From the NCBI GenBank assembly GCA_002162815.1, contig MAAT01000020.1, positions 1 through 61,358 on the forward strand: 61,358 bases of DNA, given 5' to 3'. Origin of the DNA: Gammaproteobacteria bacterium 53_120_T64 (GTDB taxonomy: Bacteria; Pseudomonadota; Gammaproteobacteria; Pseudomonadales; Porticoccaceae). The notes beneath the pieces were generated by a model, which did no database searches, was not told the DNA's origin, and was given only the letters and a program-made list of their open reading frames with translations. Shown here piece after piece: positions 18,328 through 27,388 of this stretch; the stretch's first letter is position 1, and each line of letters opens with the position of its first letter. Made by a program: the position numbers and the translations under genes.

Positions 18328-18951
18328 CTAGCAGCTCACCCCGGTGCCACGCAGTCCGCAATAACCATTCGGGACTTTCGCCAAATACTGCTGGTGATAG
18401 TCTTCGGCATAGTAAAACTCAGGGGCTGCAGCAATCTCCGTGGTGATCGTCGATAGCCCCGCCGTCTGTAGCGCCGCTTGGTACTTCACACCACTGGCCT
18501 GTACTTCTGCCAACTGCTCGCTGCCATAACAATAAATCGCCGAGCGGTATTGAGTGCCAATATCCCCACCCTGACGCATACCCTGGGTCGGGTCGTGGGC
18601 TTCCCAGAAGATCTTCAAGAGATCGGCGAGACTAATAATGGCGGGATCAAACACCACCAACACCACCTCAGTATGTCCGGTGCCACCGCTGCAAACCTCT
18701 TCATAGGCGGGATTGGGCGTTACACCACCGGCGTAACCCGCCGCCGTGCTGTAAACCCCTTCCTGCTGCCAAAAGCGGCGCTCGGCACCCCAGAAGCAAC
18801 CCATGCCAAATTGCACCTCTTGCAGGTTCTCGGGGAAGGGCCCTTTTAAGGGATTGCCATTAACGAAATGTTCCACTGGCACCCGCATTACGGCGCTGCG
18901 CCCAGGGAGAGCCTGTGCGGCTGTGGGCAGTGCGCTTGTTGAATTTCCCAT
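18328..18951 (-). CDS. msrA: Peptide-methionine (S)-S-oxide reductase MsrA
   Basis: Reduces methionine-S-sulfoxide in proteins using thioredoxin. The catalytic cysteine is in [14 protein letters not shown], followed by [21 protein letters not shown] and [12 protein letters not shown]. The [20 protein letters not shown] tail carries a resolving cysteine. The N-terminal extension (about 45 residues before the domain) is typical of the longer proteobacterial form. The start at 18951 follows AAGGTAGG by about 7 bases; an overlapping GTG lies at 18957. It is upstream of, and likely co-transcribed with, the DCC-family gene. Confidence 0.95.
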   Translation of the reverse strand: MGNSTSALPTAAQALPGRSAVMRVPVEHFVNGNPLKGPFPENLQEVQFGMGCFWGAERRFWQQEGVYSTAAGYAGGVTPNPAYEEVCSGGTGHTEVVLVVFDPAIISLADLLKIFWEAHDPTQGMRQGGDIGTQYRSAIYCYGSEQLAEVQASGVKYQAALQTAGLSTITTEIAAAPEFYYAEDYHQQYLAKVPNGYCGLRGTGVSC

Positions 18952-19206
18952 GATCACCTACCTTACAATTTTCAGAGTGTTGAATGCTGTCAAATATAGC
19001 ATTAACCGACGTTGATTGCGGCAGTATAGGCTGCCCTTAAAGGGCTTAGACTGATTATCGTGAGTCCGTCCTGCGTTGAAAAATTACCGCCCTGCACCTA
19101 TTATGGACAATCAACATTGTGCAGAAATGGCCTCTTATCAGGCCCATTAACGAGGTGTTTCACTTAACCGCACCCTTAACGACGACAACCACTCTACACA
19201 GGGCCT

Positions 19207-19707
19207 ATGACTGATAAAGCATTGATGGAGCGCATCGTTCACTTTCGCTCCAAACCCGAAAACCAATCACCCTTCGCCCTGTATTTAGGGCTGGAAATTG
19301 TCGACATCGACAAGGGCGAGGCAACCGTCACCGTGCCCTACGCCAAGCACCTCGCCGGTAATTCCCTGACCGGGGTATTACACGGTGGGATTATCACCAC
19401 CACCCTCGATGCGGTCTGTGGTCTGTCTGTGATTGCCGCACTGGGTGAGCCCACCACCATTGCCACCCTCGACCTACGCATCGATTACTTAAAGCCGGCC
19501 ACCCCTGACGAGGCCGTGTTTGCCTATGGTCACTGCTATAAGGTGACAAAAAACGTCTGTTTTGTCAGAGGGCTTGCCTACCACAAAGACAAAAGCAAGC
19601 CCATCGCCAATGCCACCGCGACTTTTATGATCACCGCCAAGGGTACGGGTAAGCGGGTACAAAAAAATGCCCAGCCCGAATTGGCGAAGGAGAAACCACC
19701 AACATGA
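19207..19707 (+). CDS. PaaI-family hotdog thioesterase (first of a pair)
   Basis: Hotdog-fold acyl-CoA thioesterase-like protein. The core shows LYLGLEIVDIDKGEATVTVP, the GVLHGGIITTTLDAVCGLSV active-site helix and TIATLDLRIDYLKPATPDE. The 166 residues end in a basic tail. Its stop overlaps the ATG of the next thioesterase by four bases (ATGA), so the two may form a heteromer or act in sequence. Downstream hydrolases suggest a catabolic role on activated acids; the substrate is unknown. Confidence 0.88.
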   Translation: MTDKALMERIVHFRSKPENQSPFALYLGLEIVDIDKGEATVTVPYAKHLAGNSLTGVLHGGIITTTLDAVCGLSVIAALGEPTTIATLDLRIDYLKPATPDEAVFAYGHCYKVTKNVCFVRGLAYHKDKSKPIANATATFMITAKGTGKRVQKNAQPELAKEKPPT

Positions 19708-20135
19708 GTTTTATGGAGCTGATCAAACGGGCCAAAGAAAACCAAGACTTTTCTATTCTCTCCGAGAATATTCCCTATATGAAATCTCTCGGCATTAGCG
19801 TGCACCAATACGGCGGCTTGCTAATCACCACCCTCAAGGCCAATCCTCAGTTGGCGGGAAACCCCTGGATTCCCGCCCTGCACGGCGGCAATATTGGTGG
19901 CTTGCTGGAAATGGCCGCCATCGTACAGCTGGCTCACGATCAAGAGAGCGACGATTTACCGCGCACCATCAATATCACCGTGGAGTACCTGCGCACCGGC
20001 TTTATTAAAGACCTGCACGCCAAGGCTCTGGTCACCAAACGGGGTCGTCGCGTTGCCAATGTACAGGTACAGTGCTGGCAGGACGACCCGAACAAACCCG
20101 TTGCCTCCATGCACGGACATTTTTTAATGAGCTGA
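19704..20135 (+). CDS. PaaI-family hotdog thioesterase (second of a pair)
   Basis: Second hotdog protein, 143 residues, translationally coupled to the preceding one. It has PYMKSLGISVHQYGGLLITT, the LHGGNIGGLLEMAAIVQLAH helix (LHGG at the start) and ITVEYLRTGFIKDLHAKALV. It diverges strongly from its neighbour, so the pair is not a recent duplication. GGAG lies about 10 bases before the start. The next gene, a hydrolase, begins 96 bases downstream in the same direction. Confidence 0.87.
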   Translation: MSFMELIKRAKENQDFSILSENIPYMKSLGISVHQYGGLLITTLKANPQLAGNPWIPALHGGNIGGLLEMAAIVQLAHDQESDDLPRTINITVEYLRTGFIKDLHAKALVTKRGRRVANVQVQCWQDDPNKPVASMHGHFLMS

Positions 20136-20231
20136 TTTTTCCAAGTAAACAGCCATTGCCTCTCTGGGCAATAATAGCTGCCCTCTTAATTACCCCACTA
20201 GCAGATAAGCCAATAACAATAGGAGCTCTCC

Positions 20232-21173
20232 ATGGCATTAAATAGTCAGGCCGCAGAATTACTCAAACGCGCCGCAGAAAGTGGCACACCGGGTCTCGGT
20301 GAAGGCACACCCGAAGAGGGTCGCGCCATTTTCGCCGCCACCACCCAACTGCTGGGCCTACCCGCTCCGGAAGTCAAAGCAACTCAGGAAATTCAGATTA
20401 GTGGTCCCAATGGCGATATCCGCACACTGGTCATCACACCCAAAGGCGTCGAAACAAAAGACCTCCCGGTGTTTATTTACTATCACGGTGGTGGCTGGGT
20501 GATTGGCAGCCCCGAGACCCACTACGAAGAGTGCTGTCACTATGCCAACGAAGCCCAGTGCATCGTCGTCGTACCCGACTACCGCCTCGCCCCCGAGCAC
20601 GCCTTCCCCGCTGCGCCGGAAGATTGTTATGCGGTATTACAATGGACCGCTGATAACGCCGCAGCGCTGGGCGCTGACAAAAGTCGCATTGCCGTGGGTG
20701 GCGACAGCGCCGGTGGCAACCTCTCCGCCGTCGTTGCACAAATGAGCAAACAGCGCAGCGGCCCCGAACTCGCCCTGCAATTACTGATCTACCCCGCCAC
20801 GCGTATGGGCGCTGAAACCCAGTCCTACAAAGACTTTGACGACGGCTATTTTCTCACCGCCAAGGCCATGAACTGGTTTTTCGACCACTACCTAAAGCAA
20901 GCGCAAGACTGGGACAACCTCTTGGCCTCACCGCTGCTCAATGACGACCTGGCGGGACTCGCCCCAGCTTATGTGATGACAGCCGGCTTTGACCCCCTGC
21001 GGGATGAAGGCCGTGCCTATGCCGACAAGCTCAAAGCCGCCGGCGTGCCCGTTGAATATGTTTGTTACGAGGGGCAGATACACGGTTTTGCCTCCATGGC
21101 CGGTGCCCTTGATGAGGCCCGCAGCTTCTTAGATGAAGCCGTGCAGGTACTGCGCAAGGCCTTTAATAAATAG
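20232..21173 (+). CDS. Alpha/beta hydrolase, hormone-sensitive-lipase (HSL) family
   Basis: Carboxylic ester hydrolase of the HSL/family IV type. The oxyanion-hole motif YYHGGGWVIGS is near residue 88, the nucleophile elbow GGDSAGGNLSAVVAQ contains the catalytic serine near residue 158, the acid is in TAGFDPLRDEG and the histidine in EGQIHGFASM. It is 313 residues, with AGGAG just before the ATG. It is first of three HSL-type hydrolase genes in a row and is more distant from the other two than they are from each other. Confidence 0.92.
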   Translation: MALNSQAAELLKRAAESGTPGLGEGTPEEGRAIFAATTQLLGLPAPEVKATQEIQISGPNGDIRTLVITPKGVETKDLPVFIYYHGGGWVIGSPETHYEECCHYANEAQCIVVVPDYRLAPEHAFPAAPEDCYAVLQWTADNAAALGADKSRIAVGGDSAGGNLSAVVAQMSKQRSGPELALQLLIYPATRMGAETQSYKDFDDGYFLTAKAMNWFFDHYLKQAQDWDNLLASPLLNDDLAGLAPAYVMTAGFDPLRDEGRAYADKLKAAGVPVEYVCYEGQIHGFASMAGALDEARSFLDEAVQVLRKAFNK

Positions 21174-21263
21174 CCAAAACAAAGCTAACCTTATTTATTG
21201 AAATAATATATAAGCCATTAAATTTAAACATTAAATACTAATAAAATCTGGAGTAAGTCAAGC

Positions 21264-22154
21264 ATGTCACAAGCACAACTCGACAAACTAATGAACATAT
21301 TTGCCAAAATGCCGACCCTCGGCTCCCTGTCTCTCGAAGATGAGCGAACCAACCTCGATGAAGGCGGTGCACGCTTTCTGGTGCCGGAGGATGTCACCCA
21401 GGAAGTGGTCGATGCCGACGGCGTACCGGCTGAATTTTTGGTCGCCCCGGGTGCTGCCGATGACCGCGTCGTGCTCTACCTCCACGGTGGCGGCTATGTC
21501 ATTGGCTCTATTAAAAGCCACCGCTATTTGATGCAGAACGTCTCGCGCTTTTCTGGCGCTAAAACCCTCGGTCTCGACTATCGACTGGCCCCGGAAAGCC
21601 CCTTCCCAGCCGCCGTCGAAGATGCCACTAAGGCCTATTGCTGGCTGTTGGCCCAGGGTTATAAAGCCAAAAACATCGCCATTGCCGGTGACTCTGCTGG
21701 CGGCGGTTTAACGCTAGCAACACTGGTCAACCTGCGTGACAAAGGCATCGAGCTACCCGCTGCCGGCGTACTGATTTCACCCTGGACGGATCTCACCGGT
21801 GAAGCGGCATCGGTGAAAGCCCTTGCCGAGATTGACCCGATGGTGAAACCCGAGGGCCTGTATTCACTGGGTGATAAATACCTCGACGGTGCGGATGCGA
21901 AAAACCCGCTGGCATCACCGGTATTTGCCGATATGACGGGCCTACCTCCGCTGTGTATTCACGTCGGCGGTAAGGAAATTCTCTACGACGACGCCATTAC
22001 CGTGGCCGATAAGGCCCGCGCTGCCGGTGTTGACGTCGAATTACTCGATGAGCCCGAGCTATTCCACGTCTGGCACGCCTTTGCACCGATGTTGGAAGAG
22101 GGTCAGGAAGCGGTCGAAAAAATTGGCGCCTTTTTGCAGCAGCAATTCAAATAA
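21264..22154 (+). CDS. Alpha/beta hydrolase fold-3 (HSL family)
   Basis: Esterase-like hydrolase with YLHGGGYVIGSIKSHRYLM, DYRLAPESPFPAAVEDATKA, the nucleophile in AGDSAGGGLTLATLVNLRD, and the acid/histidine regions IHVGGKEILYDDA and ELFHVWHAFAPMLEEG. At 296 residues it is a close paralogue of the gene that follows at 22179, with matching motifs along the whole length. GGAG lies about 10 bases before the ATG. The substrate is unknown. Confidence 0.91.
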   Translation: MSQAQLDKLMNIFAKMPTLGSLSLEDERTNLDEGGARFLVPEDVTQEVVDADGVPAEFLVAPGAADDRVVLYLHGGGYVIGSIKSHRYLMQNVSRFSGAKTLGLDYRLAPESPFPAAVEDATKAYCWLLAQGYKAKNIAIAGDSAGGGLTLATLVNLRDKGIELPAAGVLISPWTDLTGEAASVKALAEIDPMVKPEGLYSLGDKYLDGADAKNPLASPVFADMTGLPPLCIHVGGKEILYDDAITVADKARAAGVDVELLDEPELFHVWHAFAPMLEEGQEAVEKIGAFLQQQFK

Positions 22155-22178
22155 AATCAATAATAAGGAGAGTGACTA

Positions 22179-23090
22179 ATGGCCAGTCCCGAAAGTAAAA
22201 AGCTGCTCGAGCTGCTGTGGAAGAACTATCCCGGCCCCTCGAATTACGAAATGATGAAAGACAAGGTCGACAAAATGCGCGCCAATTTTGTCAAGGCCAC
22301 GGCGAATTTCGCCACACCGGCGGAGAATGTTAGCGTCACGCCGGTCGATGTCGACGGCACGCCGGGTGAATGGCTCGATGCCCCCGGTGTCGATAGCGAC
22401 CGCGTACTCTTATACCTCCACGGTGGCGGCTATGTGATTGGTTCCACCGCCACCCACCGGGGCTTAACAGCCTCGCTGTCGAAAGCCGCTAACTGCCGTG
22501 TGCTGTCTCTCGACTACCGCCTCGCGCCCGAGCACATTTATCCGGCTGCGGTAGAAGACGCCACGAAGGCCTACCGCTGGTTGCTCAAGGCAGGTATTGC
22601 CGCCAATAAAATCACCATTGCCGGTGACTCTGCGGGGGGCGGTTTGACGCTCGCCACCTTGGTCGCCCTGCGCGATGCCGGTGACACCCTCCCCGCCGCT
22701 GCCATCCCCCTTTCACCCTGGACCGATATGGAAGGTACGGGCGAGTCAATGAAGACCAAGATCGACCTCGACCCCATGGTTGAACCCGGAGGCTTGATGG
22801 GCATGGGGCAAATCTACATGGGTGGTGGTGATCCAAAACAGCCAACGGCCTCCCCCTTGCATGCCGATTTCTCGGGTTTGCCGCCCCTGCTAATACAGGT
22901 CGGCGACCTGGAAACCCTGCTCGACGATGCCACCCGCGTTGCCGCTAGTGCCGAGGCCGCCGGCGTCGACACCACTCTGGAGGTGTGGCCAGAGATGGTT
23001 CACGTCTGGCATTTGTTCGCGCCCATGGTGCCGGAGGGTCGCGAGGCCATTGCCCGCATTGGCCAGTTTATTCAGGCGCAAACGGCCTAG
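22179..23090 (+). CDS. Alpha/beta hydrolase fold-3 (HSL family), tandem paralogue
   Basis: It has the same motif set as the preceding gene: YLHGGGYVIGSTATHRGLT, DYRLAPEHIYPAAVEDATKA, AGDSAGGGLTLATLVALRD, VGDLETLLDDATRVA and EMVHVWHLFAPMVPEG. AAGGAGAG precedes the ATG, and the gap to the previous stop is 24 bases, so the two are surely one transcript. At 303 residues it probably arose by tandem duplication and has diverged in its N-terminal cap region, which would alter substrate choice. Confidence 0.91.
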   Translation: MASPESKKLLELLWKNYPGPSNYEMMKDKVDKMRANFVKATANFATPAENVSVTPVDVDGTPGEWLDAPGVDSDRVLLYLHGGGYVIGSTATHRGLTASLSKAANCRVLSLDYRLAPEHIYPAAVEDATKAYRWLLKAGIAANKITIAGDSAGGGLTLATLVALRDAGDTLPAAAIPLSPWTDMEGTGESMKTKIDLDPMVEPGGLMGMGQIYMGGGDPKQPTASPLHADFSGLPPLLIQVGDLETLLDDATRVAASAEAAGVDTTLEVWPEMVHVWHLFAPMVPEGREAIARIGQFIQAQTA

Positions 23091-23111
23091 CCTAAGTCAC
23101 GTAGGCTCGCT

Positions 23112-23152
23112 GAAACCCCCGCCGCTAGTAATGATAGTGGCGGGGGTTTTTT
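23112..23152 (+). terminator. Intrinsic terminator after the hydrolase trio
   Basis: AAACCCCCGCC pairs with GGCGGGGGTTT around a 15-base loop, followed by a T-run. It closes the thioesterase-hydrolase operon. Confidence 0.88.
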
Positions 23153-23281
23153 ATTATCGGCCCAATAAAAATCACAAAATTCAGCCCATCTAATCTACTT
23201 GCATTTTCAGCCCCGATCATTTCAACTGATAGTCGTATAAAAATTACTAATAAATGATTCTATCTATCGAGGTTATCGCCC

Positions 23282-24421
23282 ATGAAATCACCCGTTGTTT
23301 CAGCAGATTCACATATTGTCGAACCCCCCGAGGCCTATTCCGAGCATATCGATCCCAAATACCGCGATCGCGTGCCGCGCATTGTCGACGACGGCAAAGG
23401 TGGCGATGGCTATCTCTGGGAGGGTATTAAGCGCCCCCTCGATTTAGGCTTAATGTCCGCTGCCGGCATTCCCGATAAAGTCATGCCCAAAGAAGGCCCC
23501 AACCGACGCTTCTACGATATGCACAAAAGCGGCTGGGACCCGAAGTATCGCGTTGCGGACCAAATAAAGGATGGGGTTGATGCTGAAATCATTTACGCCT
23601 CTGTAGGCATGGTGTTGTGTAACGCCAAAGACCCGCTCTACAAAGACGCCCTGTTTCGCTCCTATAATCGCTGGCTACAGGGTTTCTGTAGTGCCGAACC
23701 CGAGCGCATTTTTGGCCTCGGCCAAACCGCTATTCTCAGTGTCGACTCGGCCATCGAAGACTTCCGCCGTATTAAAGCTGCCGGTTTTGTCGGCGTGATG
23801 ATGCCCGGCACACCGATTGAAGAAGACTACGACCACCCCATGTACGACGCCCTGTGGGAGTGCGCGGTGGATCTCGAACTGCCCCTCTGCTTCCACATTC
23901 TCACCTCCAAAGAAAGTGCCGCCAGCATCAGTCAATATCGCGGCCATAAGCTCAACGGCTTTATGAAGCTGATCCGCGCCATTCAAGATCTTATCGGCCT
24001 ATTTACCCTGGGCGGTGTGTTTGAACGCCACCCCAAGTTGCGTTTTGTTGGTGCCGAGGGCGATGCCGGTTGGCTGCCCCACTATATGGCCCGCATGGAC
24101 CACGCCATGACCCGTCATGGTCACGGTAAGCACGGCCCCCTGCTACCGCGTCTGCCCAGCGAATATATTCGCGAGAATGTTTGGCTGACCTTCCAAGACG
24201 ATTGGGAGGCCTTTGGTTGCTCCCATCGCATGAACGCAGAACGCCTGCTCTGGGCCAATGACTTCCCCCACAGTGACTCCACCTGGCCCGATTCCATGGC
24301 TCTGGTCGACAAACATGCAGCAACAGTGACTCCGGAGGTAAAAGAGAAGATTCTCGGCCTCAACTGCGTGAACTTGTTTAACCTGCCCTTGGGTGCCAAT
24401 GCGGCGGTTAAATCTGCCTAA
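23282..24421 (+). CDS. Amidohydrolase 2-family metal-dependent hydrolase/decarboxylase
   Basis: TIM-barrel protein of the amidohydrolase-2 group, which includes ACMSD-like decarboxylases. Near the N-terminus is VVSADSHIVEPPEAYSEHID, in which the family's metal-binding histidine-containing motif is present in the DSHIVEP variant. Later motifs are GFVGVMMPGTPIEEDYDHP, LPLCFHILTS, FERHPKLRFVGAEGDAGWLP and LLWANDFPHSDSTWPDS. It is 379 residues. The gene stands between two terminators. In related marine gammaproteobacteria such enzymes accompany flavin-dependent oxygenases in degradation of cyclic compounds; this is inference. Confidence 0.88.
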   Translation: MKSPVVSADSHIVEPPEAYSEHIDPKYRDRVPRIVDDGKGGDGYLWEGIKRPLDLGLMSAAGIPDKVMPKEGPNRRFYDMHKSGWDPKYRVADQIKDGVDAEIIYASVGMVLCNAKDPLYKDALFRSYNRWLQGFCSAEPERIFGLGQTAILSVDSAIEDFRRIKAAGFVGVMMPGTPIEEDYDHPMYDALWECAVDLELPLCFHILTSKESAASISQYRGHKLNGFMKLIRAIQDLIGLFTLGGVFERHPKLRFVGAEGDAGWLPHYMARMDHAMTRHGHGKHGPLLPRLPSEYIRENVWLTFQDDWEAFGCSHRMNAERLLWANDFPHSDSTWPDSMALVDKHAATVTPEVKEKILGLNCVNLFNLPLGANAAVKSA

Positions 24422-24445
24422 TAGCCCTAGAAGCAATAAAAGCTG

Positions 24446-24485
24446 AACCAAAAAGGCCGCGCAATTATGCGCGGCCTTTTTGGTT
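24446..24485. terminator. Perfect 17-bp bidirectional terminator
   Basis: AACCAAAAAGGCCGCGC pairs perfectly with GCGCGGCCTTTTTGGTT around AATTAT. It lies between the amidohydrolase gene and the convergent luciferase-like gene. Confidence 0.9.
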
Positions 24486-24486
24486 C

Positions 24487-24518
24487 GCCGGTTTAATCTA
24501 AGGGCAGATTAAACCGGC
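24487..24518. terminator. Second perfect hairpin, 13 bp
   Basis: GCCGGTTTAATCT at 24487-24499 pairs with AGATTAAACCGGC at 24506-24518 around AAGGGC, one base after the preceding terminator. It probably serves the leftward gene, although there is no T-run. Confidence 0.5.
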
Positions 24519-24537
24519 TGTCGCTGAGGAAAAAACC

Positions 24538-25596
24538 TTACAGCTTGTGCAACTCGGGTATGCACTTCTCCGCAAACAAGCTCATGCTCTTGGTCGCGTA
24601 GTCATAGGGCATACCGGCATAGCTAAAGCAGCCACTGATCTTAAAGTCGCCAATGACTTTCTTGCGCGCTTCGGCCTTTTCAAGGATCTGCTCCGGGGTG
24701 CCCCAGATTTGAAAGTCGACAAAGGCCTGGGCGACGGCATCGACACCGACGTCATTGAGCATTTTGGAGGCTTCGGCGTAGGATTTATAACCACTGGTGC
24801 CGTCAAAGTGATCGCCGGCCATTTCATAGTGATTGGCCGCGGTAAGGAAGTAGTCGGCGGCGTACTTGCGCGCCATTTCTTCGGCGCGGTCGGCACTCTC
24901 ATCGCAAACCACGAAATCGATGCACAGCACGGGAGGCGCCGTGGCATTGTGCTTCTGCTGGAAAATATCGCGATAGCGATTGATTTCAACGGCCATGGTG
25001 TCCAGAGGCTTTTGCATAAACAGCATGATGGTGGTGCCCATGTTGGCGCCGGCATCGATGGAGTCCGGTGACATCGCCACCGAGTAGATGCGGTCGTCAA
25101 AGCTATAGGGTGGTCGGGGACGAATTTCAACGCGGGGCTGTTTGATGACCTCGCCGTCGTATTCGGCAAAGCCGGTTTTCAGGGCATTGATAATCATTTC
25201 CGCACTTTCGTCGAACTGCACACGGCTCTTGCTCATGTCGAGGCGAAAGTTATCGTATTCGATACGCGCCAAACCCCGGCCCATGCCGAAAATGGTGCGA
25301 CCCTTCGAGTAGTAGTCGAGCAGGCAGATCTCTTCGGCCACGCGCAGGGGGTCGTGCCAGGGCAAAATCACCGCGCCGGTACCGAGCTTGATTTTGCTGG
25401 TTTGGCCGGCCATGTAGCTGAGAAACTGAGTGACATCGGGGCACATGGTGTAGTCGGTGAAGTGGTGCTCAACACACCACAGGGAATCAAAGCCCAGGGG
25501 TTCGGCCAGCTTGGCGATTTCGAGTTCGGCGTCGTAGACGGCCAGGTCGGTCATATTGCCGGGGTTTTGGAAGAGCATGTGAATGCCAACGTCCAT
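24538..25596 (-). CDS. LLM-class flavin-dependent oxidoreductase
   Basis: Luciferase-like monooxygenase using reduced flavin supplied by a separate reductase. The N-terminal barrel shows ELAKLAEPLGFDSLWCVEHHFT-type sequence (EPLGFDSLWCVEHHF), IKLGTGAVILPWHDPLRVAE and a long phosphate-loop region, TIFGMGRGLARIEYDNF. The C-terminal part has YAEASKMLNDVGVDAVAQAF and GTPEQILEKAEARKK, typical of the family. It is 352 residues. AGGAGACTC-type sequence lies just before the ATG. No flavin reductase gene is adjacent. The substrate is unknown. Confidence 0.9.
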   Translation of the reverse strand: MDVGIHMLFQNPGNMTDLAVYDAELEIAKLAEPLGFDSLWCVEHHFTDYTMCPDVTQFLSYMAGQTSKIKLGTGAVILPWHDPLRVAEEICLLDYYSKGRTIFGMGRGLARIEYDNFRLDMSKSRVQFDESAEMIINALKTGFAEYDGEVIKQPRVEIRPRPPYSFDDRIYSVAMSPDSIDAGANMGTTIMLFMQKPLDTMAVEINRYRDIFQQKHNATAPPVLCIDFVVCDESADRAEEMARKYAADYFLTAANHYEMAGDHFDGTSGYKSYAEASKMLNDVGVDAVAQAFVDFQIWGTPEQILEKAEARKKVIGDFKISGCFSYAGMPYDYATKSMSLFAEKCIPELHKL

Positions 25597-25841
25597 AAGA
25601 GTCTCCTGTTTAAAATTACGGGTTTAAAGTGTGGGTGGCACTATCGCTTATCGGGCTTTTTGTGCCAGAAAATAATCGTGCTAGTGAAAAATTCGCCCGT
25701 AACTTACCGTAAATCCTCATTTATTACCAGCCGGTAGCCCTAGCGCTGTCGTGCTTCGGGTTAATGGCCGACCTTGCGCCGCTGTGCTCTAATAAGCGCG
25801 GAATCACCAGTACCCATAAACAATAATTAAGGAGTCACACC

Positions 25842-26339
25842 ATGAAAGCAGTGCGAAGAATCGTCACCGGCGTTAACGAAAAGGGCCAGTCTGTGTTTAT
25901 TCAGGACGAGGGCCGTGAAGATCTTTTCGGCGGCCAGGGCATGGAGGGTTTTACCGACCAGGGGCAACTGGCGATGGCGGATTTATGGATGGGCACCCTA
26001 CCCGCCAATAACGCCGCCGATAATTTTGGCGAGCGCCCCGGCGAATACAGCCTCGACCCCATCCCCGGCACAATGATGGTGCGCATCGCCGAATTCCCTC
26101 CCGAGCCCGAGGGCACCGCCAAACCCGGTGCCGGCCTCGACTCCCACCCCGGCTTCCACCAAACCAATACCACCGACCTGCTGATCGTTCTCGAGGGTGA
26201 AATCTACGCGATGATGGAAACGGAGGAAACTCTACTCAAGACCGGCGATGTATTGGTACAGCGCGGCACCAATCACGCCTGGTCGAATCGCTCCGGTAAA
26301 GTGGTCAAAATGGCGGCCATTATGATGAGTACCGAATAA
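25842..26339 (+). CDS. Cupin-domain protein
   Basis: Small cupin (165 residues). The core is the C-terminal beta barrel: HPGFHQTNTTDLLIVLEGEI, then YAMMETEETLLKTGDVLVQR and GTNHAWSNRSGKVVKMAAIM. The first cupin motif is degenerate (HQTNTTDLLIVLEGE has a single histidine), so metal binding may be weak; GTNHAW supplies the second-motif histidine. AAGGAG precedes the ATG. It is divergent from the luciferase-like gene. Such cupins next to LLM enzymes are common in catabolic clusters, but no specific reaction can be assigned. Confidence 0.86.
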   Translation: MKAVRRIVTGVNEKGQSVFIQDEGREDLFGGQGMEGFTDQGQLAMADLWMGTLPANNAADNFGERPGEYSLDPIPGTMMVRIAEFPPEPEGTAKPGAGLDSHPGFHQTNTTDLLIVLEGEIYAMMETEETLLKTGDVLVQRGTNHAWSNRSGKVVKMAAIMMSTE

Positions 26340-26488
26340 AGCGATTGTTCACCAGCCATGCTCTTTCATCAAAAAAACCCGACTCTCGCAGTGGGGTTTA
26401 CCCCATCACCTGGCGGCGTCCATCTGGCTCTAGTCCGCCCTAAGCATTACAATAGACGGCTTACAATCAACCAATATGTAGCACCCCT

Positions 26489-26833
26489 ATGATTAGTATT
26501 TATCACAACCCGCGCTGTTCAAAATCCCGACAAACGCTGCAATTGCTCGAAGATAAAGGTATTAGCCCCGAGATTGTGCTCTATCTCGAGACACCTCCCG
26601 ACCGGGCCACCTTGCTGAGTCTGCTCGAGAAGCTAGCCATTAGCCCGCGACAATTACTGCGTAAGAGCGAGGCCGACTACAAGGACAACAACCTTAAAGA
26701 TAAGGCCTTATCCGACCAGCAACTGATCGACTTTATGCTCAAGTACCCAAAGTTAATAGAGCGTCCGATAGTCGTTAATGGCGACAAAGCTGCACTGGGG
26801 CGCCCCCCCGAATCCGTACTCGACATCCTCTAA
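26489..26833 (+). CDS. arsC: ArsC-family (glutaredoxin-dependent) arsenate reductase-like protein
   Basis: Reduces arsenate to arsenite with glutathione/glutaredoxin, or acts as a related thioredoxin-fold reductase. The catalytic cysteine is Cys10 in YHNPRCSKSRQTLQLLE. LLRKSEADYKDNNL and LIERPIVVNGDKAALGRPPE carry the anion-binding arginine region. The length (114 residues) is standard. No ars regulator or efflux gene is nearby. The adjacent DUF2069 gene is a frequent neighbour of this branch in gammaproteobacteria, which points to a housekeeping arsC-like gene rather than a resistance island. Confidence 0.92.
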   Translation: MISIYHNPRCSKSRQTLQLLEDKGISPEIVLYLETPPDRATLLSLLEKLAISPRQLLRKSEADYKDNNLKDKALSDQQLIDFMLKYPKLIERPIVVNGDKAALGRPPESVLDIL

Positions 26834-26901
26834 GTGATTGCCAGGGCCTAGGTGCTTTATCATGTCAGTTATCGTAAACAACGTTGTGGGGATGCCCTTT
26901 T

Positions 26902-27294
26902 TTGAAAGACCTTAGTTTGAATGACCTTAAGCCGTTACTCCGCCAGGCCCGGCTCACCACCTGGGTCAGCTATTGGGTGCTGATTGTCAGCCTTATCGTC
27001 GGCGGCCTAGTGAGTGGCACGCCCGCTATTTTACTGGTGTTTGCGGTCATTCCCCTGTTGATTTTTATTCCCGGCATGCGCCGGGAAAATCATCGCTCGA
27101 TCAGCATGTTGTGCTTCACGACCTTGCTTTACTTTACCGTCATCGTCGCCAACCTGTTTGAGCCCGACCGCTCAATCTTCGACATCAGCGCCGTTATTGC
27201 CGTGGCGACCTTATTTATCGTGACGATGATGTACAGTCGTTGGCTGCAACGCGCACGGGCCATGCCGGCCATTGATTACAGTAAGGAGTGCTAG
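26902..27294 (+). CDS. DUF2069 inner-membrane protein
   Basis: Small membrane protein of about 130 residues with three to four helices (YWVLIVSLIVGGLVSG, AILLVFAVIPLLIFIPGM, MLCFTTLLYFTVIVANLF, AVIAVATLFIVTMMYSRWLQ). The family is recognised as DUF2069 from the topology and the arsC neighbourhood. No ATG is available in frame near the 5' end. TTG at 26902 has GGGGA about 9 bases upstream; a TTG at 26884 is the longer alternative. Function unknown. Confidence 0.78.
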   Translation: MKDLSLNDLKPLLRQARLTTWVSYWVLIVSLIVGGLVSGTPAILLVFAVIPLLIFIPGMRRENHRSISMLCFTTLLYFTVIVANLFEPDRSIFDISAVIAVATLFIVTMMYSRWLQRARAMPAIDYSKEC

Positions 27295-27388
27295 GGCGTC
27301 TCCCTAAGCGAAAGGCCTATACTTAAGCAACAAGCTAATAGATGACAAATATTCACGACAGGATGTCGTATAACCAGAGGTCGCAGCG

